Made by a program: the position numbers and the translations under genes. Under the pieces are notes generated by a model. That model made no database searches. It was given only the letters and a program-made list of their open reading frames with translations, and had not been told where the DNA came from. Positions 1 to 10,605 of a stretch of DNA of 64,000 nucleotides are shown in pieces (positions within the stretch are counted from its first letter, which is position 1; each line of letters begins with the position of its first letter). Source of the DNA: Mixophyes australis (Eukaryota; Chordata; Amphibia; Anura; Limnodynastidae); NCBI GenBank assembly GCA_036250195.1, contig JAVHZZ010000001.1, positions 378,883,407-378,947,406 on the forward strand. Direction: 5' to 3'.

Positions 1-884
1 AATCCTCCCTACACTGTTAATTCAAACCACCCCCAATCACTGGGCAGATTTAGGGCTCATGCACATTTGTTGCAAAAGAAGTGTTTTCTTGCAGATGCTA
101 TTTCACTTTTGTGATAATCGCACCTGGACAGCCATTTATTATAAAGATTATTATTAATGCATTTTTGAAACACACAGCACATATATTTATATATTATATA
201 TAGAGAGAGATTTAACTGGTAGTTTGCATCTCATGACATCAGGGAAACAACAGTGCGGTGAGGTGCTCACATGCTGCTCTGGCAGACTGATCAAATACGA
301 TTGTACCAACATGTTTCGTAATAGTTAAACTTATTGAACAAAGTCAGGTATGTTTCTGTGAAGGGAATTTTTGAAGCATGTGTTAGTAGGCAACTAAAGA
401 AGTTTGAGCACAGAGGCATAAACCAGTCGCAGATAATGTAAAAGGATTCATTTAATTTTATAGCATAGGACTGGCAGCTTTTTTCCTGCATTGCTTTAGA
501 GATGACCCACTGTGTGTGAAGTCATCACATCTAGGTTTTCCAAAATGTTGCTACAACCAAATTCCAGTAGTTCTAAATCCCACCTACTTTTGTGTTGGCC
601 CCACCTACAGTTATTTTGGTACCACCCACATGAGGCCAATTCAATAATTCTTTACAGGGCCACTTTAAGTTCCCAATCCGCCCCTGACATGGTCTGATTC
701 AAATTGGAACGCAACTTGCATGCAAGTTGTGGTTTAAAAAAGAGCATGGAAAGTGAATGTAGTTCCAACTGTATTCAAATCCATCTCAATCAAGAGGATC
801 TCAAGATGCATATTGTTTTGAATCTGGGTGTAAGTATGCTCTGACTATTCAGTACTTGCCTTATGTAGACAGAACAGACTGCAA
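1..884. other. AT-rich stretch, no gene seen
   Basis: I see no coding exon, terminal repeat or RNA gene here. There is a short TA/GA-rich simple stretch near 181-210. The short open frames show no family resemblance and no splice context. Confidence 0.6.
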
Positions 885-1227
885 TACAGCCATGGCCAAA
901 TGTTTTGAGAATGACACATATATTATTTTTCACAAATTCTGCTTCCTCAGGTTTTATGATGGCAATATGCATATACTCCAGAATGTCATGAAGAGTGGTC
1001 AGATGAACTGCAATTAATGTCAAAGTCCCTCTTTGACATGACAATGAATTGTATCCTAAAAACAACATTTCCACTGCGTTTCAGCCCTGCCACAAAAGGA
1101 CCATTGACATCAGGTCAGTGATTCTCTTGTTAACAAAAGTGAGAGTGTTGACATGGACAAGTCTGGAGATCACTCTGTTATGCTAATTGAGCTAGAATAA
1201 CAAACTGGAAGCTTTAAAAGGAGAGTG

Positions 1228-2440
1228 ATGCTTGAAATCATTGTTTTTCCTCTGTTAACCATAGTTAGCTGCAAGGAAACACATGCAGTCATCATTGCTT
1301 TGCACAAAAAGGGCTTTAAAGTCAAGGATATTGCTGCTTGTAAGATTACACCTAAATCAACTATTTATCAGATTATCAAGAACTTCAAGGAGAGAGGTTC
1401 AATAGTTGTGAAGAAGACTTCAGGGCGCCCAAGAACGTCAAGCAAGTGCCAGGACCGTCTCCTAAAGTTGATTCAGCTGCAGGATCGGCAGGGGCGGGCT
1501 GTTCCGGGGGGGCAGGGGGACATCGGCCCCCGGGCGGCTCAGTCTGACAGCTGTTTGGGCCGGCCGCCCCCCCCCTGTTGAATACTATATTTCGTATATA
1601 TTACAAGCGGCCGCATCGCAAGACATGCGATGCGGCCGCCTGTGCGCCCCCCGGGCTGAACTTTGCCAGCCCGCGCCTGAGGATCGTGGCACCACCAGTG
1701 CAGAGGTTGCTCATGAATGGCAGCAGGCAGGTGAGTGCATCTGCACGCACAGTGAGGCGAAGACTTTTGGAGGATGGCCTGGTGTCAAGAAGGCCAGCAA
1801 AGAAGCCACTTTCATTCCAGGAAAAACATCAGGGACAGACTGATATTCTGCAAAAGGTACAGGGATTGGACTGCTGAGGACTGGGGTTAAGTCATTTTTT
1901 CTGATGAATCCCCTTTCAGATTGTTTAGGGCATCTGGAAAAACGCTTGTCCGGAGAAGGAAACAGTAAAGCATCCTGAGACCATTCATGTGTGGGGTTGC
2001 TTGTCAGCCATGGGAGTGGGCTCACTCACAATTTTGCCTAAGAACCCAGCCAATAATAAAGAATGGTACCAAAACATCCTCCAAGAGCAACTTCTCCCAA
2101 CCATCCAAGTACAGTTTGGTGGCGAACAATGCATTTTCCAGCATGATGAAGCACCTTGCCATAAGGCAAAAGTGATAACTAAGTGGCTCGGGGATCAAAA
2201 TATCAAAATTTTGGGTCCATGTCCAGGAAACTCCCCAGACCTTAATCCCATTGAGAACTTGTGGTCAATCCTCAAGAGGTGGGGGGATAAACAAAAACCC
2301 ACAAATTCTGACAAACTCCAAGCATTGATTAGGCAACAAATGGGCGGCCATCAGTCAGTATACAACTTCTGGCCCACAGTTTGACAGTATGCCAGGGCGA
2401 ACTGCAGAGGTCTACAAAAAGTAGGGTCAACACTGCAAAT
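1228..2440 (+). pseudogene. Tc1-like transposase, disrupted
   Basis: This would encode the cut-and-paste DDE transposase of the surrounding element. Visible parts in order: an N-terminal helix-turn-helix segment (about 1270-1390, with KGFKVKDIA and STIYQIIKNF), a GRPR-type linker near 1425-1440, then the catalytic core with FSDESPF (Asp codon 1903-1905), QHDEAPCHKA (Asp 2145-2147) and SPDLNPIENLW (Glu 2253-2255), the last two about 35 residues apart. The frame is broken by the MITE at 1489-1679, by an in-frame stop just before the first catalytic Asp (GGGTTAAGT, about 1885-1891) and by a frameshift before 1987. The start at 1228 is the first ATG of the open segment and is uncertain. It is not functional. 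Confidence 0.9.
1481..1687 (-). mobile_element. GC-rich hAT MITE, copy A (191 bp)
   Basis: The element occupies 1489-1679. Termini are CAGGGGCGGGCT and, reading inward from the right, CAGGCGCGGGCT (one mismatch in 12). Flanks are AGGATCGG (1481-1488) and AGGATCGT (1680-1687), a 7/8 match to an 8-bp target duplication, the hAT hallmark. The interior is very GC- and CpG-rich and holds an inverted pair of NotI-type GCGGCCGC motifs. It splits the Tc1 transposase frame, and the coding sense resumes directly beyond it. Its right end matches the left end of the copy at 50195-50443, so the two are in opposite orientation. Strand is relative. Confidence 0.92.
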
Positions 2441-2617
2441 ATTTTGCATAAACTTAATGTAATTGTCAATAAAAGCCTTTGCCACTTATGAAATGCTTGT
2501 AATTTTACTTCAGTATACCATAGCAAGATCTGACAAAAAGGTCTAAAAACACTGAAGAAGCAAACTTTGGGAAAACCAATAGTTGTGTCATTCTCAAAAC
2601 TTTTGGCCATAACTGTA

Positions 2618-3235
2618 TATGCACAAGCATATGTGCAATATAAAGTCATAATGCATACCAAAAAATTATATTAGAAAATAAACGAAAAACTGTAAATTAT
2701 AAAATCATTAATAACTATATGGTTGGTTTTAAAAAAAAGTCAAATTTTTTTTTTTACATTAAATACATAAATTAGGATGTTCTTAATGCGTACTGTACAT
2801 ACAATGCATTTTTATGGTCTATCTTGTAGGATACACATGTGCTAGCTAGTGACACGCACACTTGTACTTTTCCAGTCATCAATCTAAGTCGGTACTTACA
2901 CCTGCCCTGTAGCTGGTGCAAATGATACGTTAGAAACCAACCCTATTTAGGAAACACAGGACTTCAATTGGCTGCATCTGTGATGGTACACCGTTACAGC
3001 GGCCTACGTTCATCCGCCCCCTCTGCCGCGTTTCACCCTTCAAGTTGTAGGCAGTTGTAAGTATCACTTGCATTCTGACAGGAATTGCATTGAACTTCGT
3101 TTATTGGCTTAAGGTCCATTTCTGAGCATACGTAGAGCTATTTAATGCAACATACGACACACAAATGAAATATATATCCAAACATGAATCAGACCCACAG
3201 TATCTAAAGTAACTTGTTTAACTGTTTTGCTGCAG
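2618..3235. other. No feature seen
   Basis: Between the Tc1 element and the solo LTR I see no gene or element boundary. There are short A and T homopolymers near 2730-2760. Confidence 0.5.
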
Positions 3236-3996
3236 AAGACTGTCACGAGCCGCGCGGTACTCACAGCCGCCGTGGCTTGCTTCCTCTCTGCGCCAGCGTC
3301 CCGGCAGTCACCATGACGACCGGGATGTCACTTCCCTCCAACTCCCGACCGTTGCCAAGGCAACGGCCGGACGCCTCCTCAGCGCCGCGTCTTGGCGGCC
3401 GGGCGCACATGCGCACTAGAGGCAAGTAATCATATTCAGCCTGTGTCTGAATTAGCAGGTATTAGCCTGCAAGTGGGGATTTCAGGGCTAAGCCCTGATT
3501 GGTCTTTCTAAAGTATCTGGCAATTAGCCTGCAAGTGTGAGACAGGTTCTGATTGGCTCTTGGCTGTATTTTGGGCAATGAGGTCTGCTGCCTCATTGCC
3601 GGTTATAGCTTCTGTTCCAGTCTGCTGACCTGCTCTGTGCCTTGTTCCTGTCTCTTGGAAATCCTATTGACTACCCGTGTATGACCCCTTGCCTGGATTT
3701 GGACCCTGCCTGTGTTTCTCGTGACCTTGACCTCTGGCTTGTATACCGACCATCCTGTCTGCTCGTGACCCCTGACCCCGGCTTGTTTATCGGATCTGCT
3801 ATCTGCTTCCGGCCCTGGACCTCTGCTTGGATTCCACTCCGCTTGCTTGGGTTCTCCCCAGCCGGTACACACTTCACGACCCTCTGTCAGTCTGCAGCCC
3901 AGTGTGTCCCCACCATCAGGGGCTCCAGTGAACACCTGACTGGCAGAGTAGATTCCGGGTTGTGTTGTGCCGGCTGGAGGGGTTCCTAACAAAGAC
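3236..3996 (+). mobile_element. Solo LTR with 5-bp target duplication
   Basis: The 751-bp unit at 3241-3991 begins TGTCACGAGCC and ends TTCCTAACA, so it has the TG...CA termini of an LTR. It is flanked by AAGAC at 3236-3240 and 3992-3996, a perfect 5-bp duplication. No internal retroviral-type coding region or second LTR is present, so it is best read as a solo LTR left by recombination between two LTRs. The first 190 bp are GC-rich and the rest is rich in pyrimidine words such as GACCTCTGC. The short open frames on both strands look incidental. The family (Ty3/gypsy versus other LTR class) is not determined. Confidence 0.85.
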
Positions 3997-6718
3997 TAGT
4001 GAAAAATTATAAAAGTTGGTGGGTACTGGGCTGAGGTGGGCTATGCTTATTTGATGGTTATAGGTAGACCCACAATTGTTAATTTTGCAGATATCCTGTG
4101 CACTACTTAAAGTTGTTCATTAATTTTTTGGAATCACATTAAAATTTTCACCAACGATTGAAATATGAGCATGCGGATTCATGTTTACACACCTACACAA
4201 TTTACCTACAGATCTGTGATCTTAATCTCTCATAACCATCTGCTGAAAAGATCTGTACACTCTACAGATATGAAGTTAGGAAGTTTAGAAAACCAAATCA
4301 GTAGATGCGTTGTGTTTTGGTCCAATAAAATATGATCTTGGGAGCGTACTCTTGCAGTATCTGAACAAACAGCCATGAATCATGTGAGCTGCATGATAAT
4401 TGCATAGGTGTGTACCCAGCTTTAGAGTGCTTCCATAGAACACAATCATATGTTGTCAAGCAGTAATTCATACAAAACATAGTATTAGACAACAGAAAAT
4501 AAAGTTTTTTAAATTTTGTGTTTACAGTTAAAAACATAATTTCAGGTGATTAGATGAGCAGTAAACGTTAACTATTTTTATGTGAGCTGCAACATTGTTG
4601 CAATAATGTAAATAATTTACAGTAGACTTAGGTGTCTGCCATGTTCTATTTTAGTGAACAGGGAGAGACAAAAGGGAATGCACGGACTCTGAATACTAAC
4701 TTTTCAATCTGAGCTGATACATGTCAGCTGAAATCTCCAGCTCACATGTAGATACATTAGACAATATTTGAATATGCGCTCATTTGTCTACAAGCAAAAA
4801 AGTTAACAATAACTTGTAAATAATCTTTTTTAACTTGGTTTATGAATTTAAAAACAAAATGTTTAGCGCACCCATTTAAAAACAATAAACGTTATTTTGT
4901 TTCATTGCCGATGTTTTCAAATGAACTGTGCATGCATATTTATTAGGCGTTATAGCTAAAGGTAGCAGAATAAAATAGAAAAAGACAATGAAGTATTGTG
5001 CTTTGGGGCTTGAGATTGAACATGAGTTTAATACAGTGGATGATTCTCCGAAAAAGAACTGGCAAGGAAGGTGATATTGTTGACATGTTAGGTAATTTCT
5101 CAAGGTCATACTTTTAATTGCATTGATAACATTACTCAGAGTAATTTTCATTATCGCATTCTGTCATTTGCGTACTGCTGGCAGTTGGCGTATTACATAT
5201 CAGCTCTTTATTTTCATTTTGTTTGCTTCTGAGGATAGTAAATTTCTTTGATCATTTATGCTGCTGTCTGCAACATATATCTTGCTAATAGCGGACCATT
5301 TATTAGAATAACGCCAGAAAAGTCTTCAAATCCCTTGTAAATTGGTTTCACAAATTTTCTTCAATCAAATTAATCAAACGCTACCTGAATATCGAGCCCA
5401 GTACACATTGTATAGATTTTCTTCCATAGGACCAAGGACCTGTTTTAAACATCTGAACTCCCCGTTACTGCCCCCAGGCCACATCATGTTTTGAATAATG
5501 GAGTAATTTATTCTGAATAATATATTATAGGATATGTAATGGAGCTTGTCTCAGACTAAAGTATTCCTTTAATATATGGCAATAATGTTTCCCATTGCCC
5601 AGAAGAATATTAATACTTCATTTTTTGATTAGACAGAAGGGTTAGGGCAAATATCTGATCAATATGCATTGCAGATGCTGACAAACATCCACTGCTAAGC
5701 ATTAGTGTAGATGTGATTGTTTAATGTTGGCAGTAAGATGAATTCAGCTTCTAGCATGCAGTCAGGCAATCACAGCCAGAAATTGGACTGGCATCTGTTT
5801 GCTTTAAAACACAATAATCAGAGTTTCAGAAATATCACTTAAAATGTCACACTGGTTAAAAAAAATCTACGATAGGTTTGACTGGTGGATAAAAAAAAGT
5901 ACAGTAACTCTTATAATGGCAAGTATTGCAAATTGTACTTAGAATCCTGCAGCTGACATGTGCAAGGAACAGTGCTGGAAACGGTTCAAGTGTTCCGTCA
6001 GTATATATTTGATTCAGAACTGAAGGATTGATGCATTTGTGTTCATTAGTCATTTTTTTGTAAACTAAAGATAAAATAACTTTACAAAAAGAAACACTTT
6101 CTATCTTCTTTTAAGATCTAATATGGCCAGCTTGAATACCCAGTTAAAATACTTCAACTGAAATACAATATGAATAAAAATAGCCCTGGGATATTTGATA
6201 AAAGAAAAAGCAATGTAAAGCAAAGGCGCTAAGAAAACACCTCTTCCATGTCTTGCTTTAACATTTCAAAGTCCTGGGATTACTAGGAGAAATTGTACTC
6301 ATGCACCATGGGTCTGAATGGACTCTGAGGAGGGACAAATTATGAATGCAGTGGTACCATGTGCAAGAAGGGGTGGTCCGTGGGCATGGACAGGTAAAGG
6401 GATTTGTGTATTCGGCCCCTGGAGCTTATTGGTATTATGCCTGGGTGTGTCTCTCTGGGTGCAATGGTCCCACAATTTAATGAGACTCATGGACCTATGT
6501 GCACCCTACAGCCTTGGAAGATACACCAGTAACTCTAAGACTTGTTGGTCTCCAGACTCCAGACGTTTGTCTCCAGACAAAAGTAAAAGAAAGAAACCTG
6601 ACATTGTATTACCAGATGCCTATAACCCACTCCACAACAATCTCCTCTTTTACAAGCTTCTGTGCATGCTGTAAAATATATGTGTAGAAAATAATATATT
6701 ATTCTTAAATCAACAAAC
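3997..6718. other. AT-rich stretch, no gene seen
   Basis: I see no supported exon, RNA gene or complete element. A less AT-rich patch at about 6290-6660 is open for 118 codons on the + strand, but it lacks recognisable motifs and splice context, so I do not call it a gene. Confidence 0.5.
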
Positions 6719-6802
6719 GTTCTGGTCAGTGGCGGAACTACCGTTGCTCCCTACCTCCCTGCACCGGGCCCACAGCTCGCTAGTTCCGACTCTGGTTCTG
6801 GT
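6719..6802. mobile_element. 68-bp hAT micro-element
   Basis: The element is 6727-6794. The left terminus is CAGTGGCGGAACTA and the right terminus, read inward, is CAGAGTCGGAACTA (12 of 14 identical). GTTCTGGT flanks both sides at 6719-6726 and 6795-6802, a perfect 8-bp duplication. This fits an extreme internal-deletion derivative of a hAT transposon: only about 40 bp lie between the inverted repeats. Confidence 0.88.
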
Positions 6803-8029
6803 AAGCACTTAATTGTCTAACTAGACTCCAGGAATCAGGGATTTAACTTTGCACTGAACCTTTGTATATAACTATTTTAGGTGAATAAATAAGCAAGATG
6901 CAAATGGGTGGACTAAACTTGTGAGAGTGGACCTTATATTGGGGAGAGGGGTGAATGGGAAGTTAGAGGCTCTTTGGTAAAATGTCACTCCTTATCACTT
7001 TCTTGAGGCCTGCTGTACTACATTATCTCTCCCATTAGGAAATCATACACCAAATGTTGCAGGAGGGAAACACTATTGATATTCTTCTTTAATCTTCTGT
7101 TAGGACTATTAAATAATATACTGTGTATTGCAATGTTCCAATATATTGATAAGAAAATGTTTTCACATATGAAGCAGAATGGCAGCATACAGTGTTCGTT
7201 TTTACCTTCAGTTCCCACGGCAGCTCTGTTATAGAGTAAAGTTTAATTATTTGCTTTAAGACACAATGGGTTTAGGTCCCATTGGTGCTATTGTGATGTT
7301 ATGAAATTCTATATGTAGACCATGTAGCTTTTTTTTTATAAAGCAAAGCAAAATAATGGGTCCAACTTCAAGTGATGGTCCTTGAAATAAAGGCAAACCA
7401 ATGTACTCTTACTGTCATGTGTTTTATGAGACTTTGATGATGGGTCAAATGAGCAGTAGATTAGGTAAAAAGCAGAAGACTGGCATGTTTATTCCTGAGG
7501 TTTTACGTGTGCAAGTGATTCGCTGTAGGTGGACCATGACAGTGTTCAGTGTGGTCAAGATTATATTCACACTACCCTATGCAAGTCTTGCTCTTAGTAA
7601 GTTATTCTAATACAAAATGGTCTAATATAGGACATTTTTTTTTTAAATGATAAACTATATCATGTCAGTTATGCTTAGTGTGGCCATGCCCATGTGTATG
7701 AATCCACAATATCTACAGCTTTTACAGAGCATTTCTGTTACCTAGAACACTTGCAAGCCTATGAAATTATGGATATTATACTGCACAGAGCACCACTGTC
7801 CCAAAGAAAATGTCTACTTTCTCTAAAGTTTTAAGATATTTCTGGTATATTATTTAAGGTAGAGACTGTCTTTGTGATATGTGTCACTTTTGTGTGCTTT
7901 AATTAATTTTTTGACATGGGTATTTGTGTGCATGAAAATGCATGAAGTATTGTGCATAGATTTTAAAATTATTGCCCCGATTAAAGAATAGGACAACTCT
8001 AGAGTATTAGCACCTCTGTAGCATTCTTA
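6803..8029. other. No feature seen
   Basis: AT-rich sequence without a recognisable gene or bounded element. Confidence 0.5.
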
Positions 8030-8224
8030 AAATAACCCAGTCCTTCTTGTGTTATTGTTTTTTGCTACTTTTTTTGATTGTTTGTTTATGGGCAGTTCTG
8101 ACTGATTTATTGGATCTACATTATGCACTGTACTCTGTTGTAACTGCCATGTTTGTTACATATTCTTTTACTAAAAACTTAATAAAAACCTTTTACGTTA
8201 AAAAAATTAAATAACCCAGTCCTT
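8030..8224 (+). mobile_element. 5'-truncated LINE tail with 16-bp target duplication
   Basis: A 163-bp insert (8046-8208) lies between two identical 16-bp copies of AAATAACCCAGTCCTT (8030-8045 and 8209-8224). It ends with a poly(A) signal AATAAA (about 8181-8186) and a short A-rich tail, and its last part (TTGTAACTGCCATG, then ACTTAATAAAAACC) resembles L1/Tx1-type LINE 3' ends. A long duplication, an A-rich 3' end and a truncated 5' end are the signs of target-primed reverse transcription. Plus orientation follows from the tail. A truncated processed transcript is a possible alternative. Confidence 0.82.
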
Positions 8225-9308
8225 TTAAAGGAGAAACAGGCCTTGCTGCTCTCGGCTAACTAGGGAATGTACCAATATTTGTGCACTCCCCGCTTCCACA
8301 AATCGGGTTTAAATATATTGTCCCTGTGCAATTGCAGGAAAAAGTGCATTCAGTCTGTTGTTAGCTTGGAACACCTCAAACCACCATCTGGACATGCAGG
8401 TCCATGGGCTTCTAGTAAAAAGGGCATGCAACATCACAATCAGACATATGCGCTGTATGGTGGATTTTGCATCTGTACAGCTGACAGCTAAACATCAGGA
8501 GCAAAGTTGACATTAAATTTAGGCCAAAAACATATTAGAGGTGCCTCCCATATGCTGAGCAGGAGGCACTGGTTCCTCCAGCTCAGCAACAGTCGCATAT
8601 GTGCCAGATTTACATTGAGCTTACTTTACACCCAACCAGGTCATACGGTTTTATACAGTATCCACTATTAGGCTTCATTTAAATTTTAAAAAACCCTCTA
8701 CAATACAGTAGTTATAATCTTCCTTCTATTGTATGTATGACAGTAGCAAAAAATATATGTTATAAAATATGACCATAAAATCACATCATTTGGGAACAAG
8801 CAATAAAGAAAGCGCTTATTAGTTTCAGAGGTGAATCTGCAATCAGCTAATCAGAAAGAAATAGTGCTGGCGACGGTCATCATCCTTAGTGTGTGTTTGT
8901 ACCAGGCGTTAGGTACCCACAAGTGATACATGGAAGTCATATATGTATCTATGTGTGGGTCTGCTTCACTTCACAATTACAGAAATGCGCCCTTACTGTA
9001 TTCAGTCTGCATTTGCACACTTCCTTCTCTTCCCGTTCTACTTCTCTCCAAGTGTGAGGAAGTGCAAGTGCCAAATCTGCCTACAGATGTAGGCGTACGC
9101 CTTTTTTGTGGGCATGCACAGTGCAAGTTTGCATATTTTGTGCTAAGCAAACAGGCCTACTAACAACTCAGCATGAGCCCCAATGTCTGCAAAGTTATCT
9201 ATTTGCAGAGAGGCGTCATAAACAGTTGCCTGTTGCAAGATACTGAACTAAAGAACACAGCAACATGCACCTTAAATTAATACATGACTCTAATTGGTAA
9301 ATGCAACA
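8225..9308. other. No feature seen
   Basis: AT-rich, no gene or bounded element recognised. Confidence 0.5.
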
Positions 9309-10124
9309 TACAGTCATGGCCAAAAGATTTAAGAATGACACAAATAATATTTTTCACAAACTCTGCTGCCTCAGTTTTTATTATGACAATTTTCATATAC
9401 TCCAGAATGTCATGAAGAGTGATCAGATGAATTGAAATTAATTTCAAAGTCCCTCTTTGCCATGACAATTAAAAACTTTTGGAGGATCGCCTGGTGTCAA
9501 GAAGGCCAGCAAAGAAGCCACTTCTTTCCAGGAAAAACATCAGGGACAGACTGATATTCTGCAAAAGGTACAGGGATTGGACTGCTGAGGACTGGGGTAA
9601 AGTCATTTTCTCAGATGAATCCCCTTTCGCATTGTTTGAGGCATCTGGAAAATCTCTTGTCTGAAGAAGGAAAGGTGAGCGCTACTATCAGTCCAGTGTC
9701 ATGCCAACAGTATGAGACCATTCATATGCGGAGTTGCTTCTCAGCCAAGGGAGTGGGCTCACTCACAATTTTAGCTAAGATTTTAAAATTTTAGCTAACA
9801 CAGCCATGAATAAAGAATGGTACCAAAACATCCTCTAAGACCGTGATGGCTAACCTATGACACGCGTGTCACTCGTGACACGCGGAGGCAGTTTGACTGA
9901 CACGCCAGGCGATTCAGTCAAACTGCCTGTTTTAAACATACCAAATATTTTTTCTGTACAGCAGCCGCGGACGCTTCTTTGACAGCGCCGCGGCTGCTGT
10001 ACATCTCCCGTCGGCGAAATACTCCCTTGTGTATATCTCCCGGCATTACTTCAATGGCGCGCTTCCCTGGAGCACGGTAGGGCTTGTAAAGGCTATTTAT
10101 AATATTTAATAGTAAAATAGCCTC

Positions 10125-10381
10125 AGATACTGGCCAACAGCAATGTTATGTAGTGTTTTTATTTGTAGACAAAAGACTCCATTTCTGGTGAGCCTGCAGG
10201 GTATGCAGAGCTGCCTGATTATATATAAATATTGTATTATAGGATTAAAAAAGTTTTTTTATCCTATAATACAATATTGATATATAATCACACAGCTCTG
10301 CATACCCTGCAGGCTCACCAGAAATGGAGTCTTTTGTCTATTAATAAAAACACTACATAACATTGCTTGTGGCCAGTATCT
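10125..10381. repeat. Long inverted repeat (~121-bp arms)
   Basis: Arm 10125-10245 is repeated in inverted orientation at 10261-10381 with few mismatches and a 15-base spacer (10246-10260). The DNA or RNA could fold into a long hairpin. Confidence 0.9.
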
Positions 10382-10407
10382 GGTTTCACCCTGTGGCCCA
10401 ATGATAA

Positions 10408-10471
<64 letters not shown>

Positions 10472-10528
10472 TGTCATTGGGCTACAGGGTGAAACCAGAT
10501 ACTGGCCACAAGCAATCCTATGTAGTGT
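10351..10528. repeat. Second inverted repeat sharing an arm with the first
   Basis: Segment 10351-10412 is repeated in inverted orientation at 10467-10528, with a TA microsatellite as the loop. About 31 bases (10351-10381) also belong to the right arm of the hairpin at 10125-10381, so the two folds are mutually exclusive. Confidence 0.85.
10409..10466. repeat. (TA)n microsatellite
   Basis: An almost uninterrupted TA run of about 58 bp forming the loop of an inverted repeat. The run produces spurious Tyr-Ile open frames. Confidence 0.97.
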
Positions 10529-10551
10529 TGTTTTATATTTATATTTTTATT

Positions 10552-10554
<3 letters not shown>

Positions 10555-10602
<48 letters not shown>
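10555..10602. repeat. (TA)n microsatellite
   Basis: An almost uninterrupted TA run of about 48 bp inside the same hAT-like element. Confidence 0.97.

Positions 10603-10605
<3 letters not shown>

Larger units (their letters stand above)
885..2617 (+). mobile_element. Tc1/mariner-type transposon, copy 1
   Basis: The element runs 887-2615 between TA dinucleotides at 885-886 and 2616-2617, the standard Tc1/mariner target duplication. Its terminal inverted repeats start CAGCCATGGCCAAA on the left and, read inward, CAGTTATGGCCAAA on the right, continuing through a shared segment that includes TGAGAATGACACA. It carries a broken transposase on the + strand and is interrupted at 1489-1679 by a GC-rich hAT MITE. 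Without that insert it is about 1.53 kb, near the usual 1.6 kb. A second copy of the family lies at 9311-10932. Confidence 0.93.

Noticed and set aside
3603..3992. Long open frames on both strands in the LTR
   Set aside because: Opposite-strand frames over the same GC-richer LTR sequence; no coding motifs, and the LTR structure explains the segment.
6318..6674. 118-codon open frame on the + strand
   Set aside because: No recognisable motif, an overlapping open frame in another phase, no splice context; composition suggests an old repeat.
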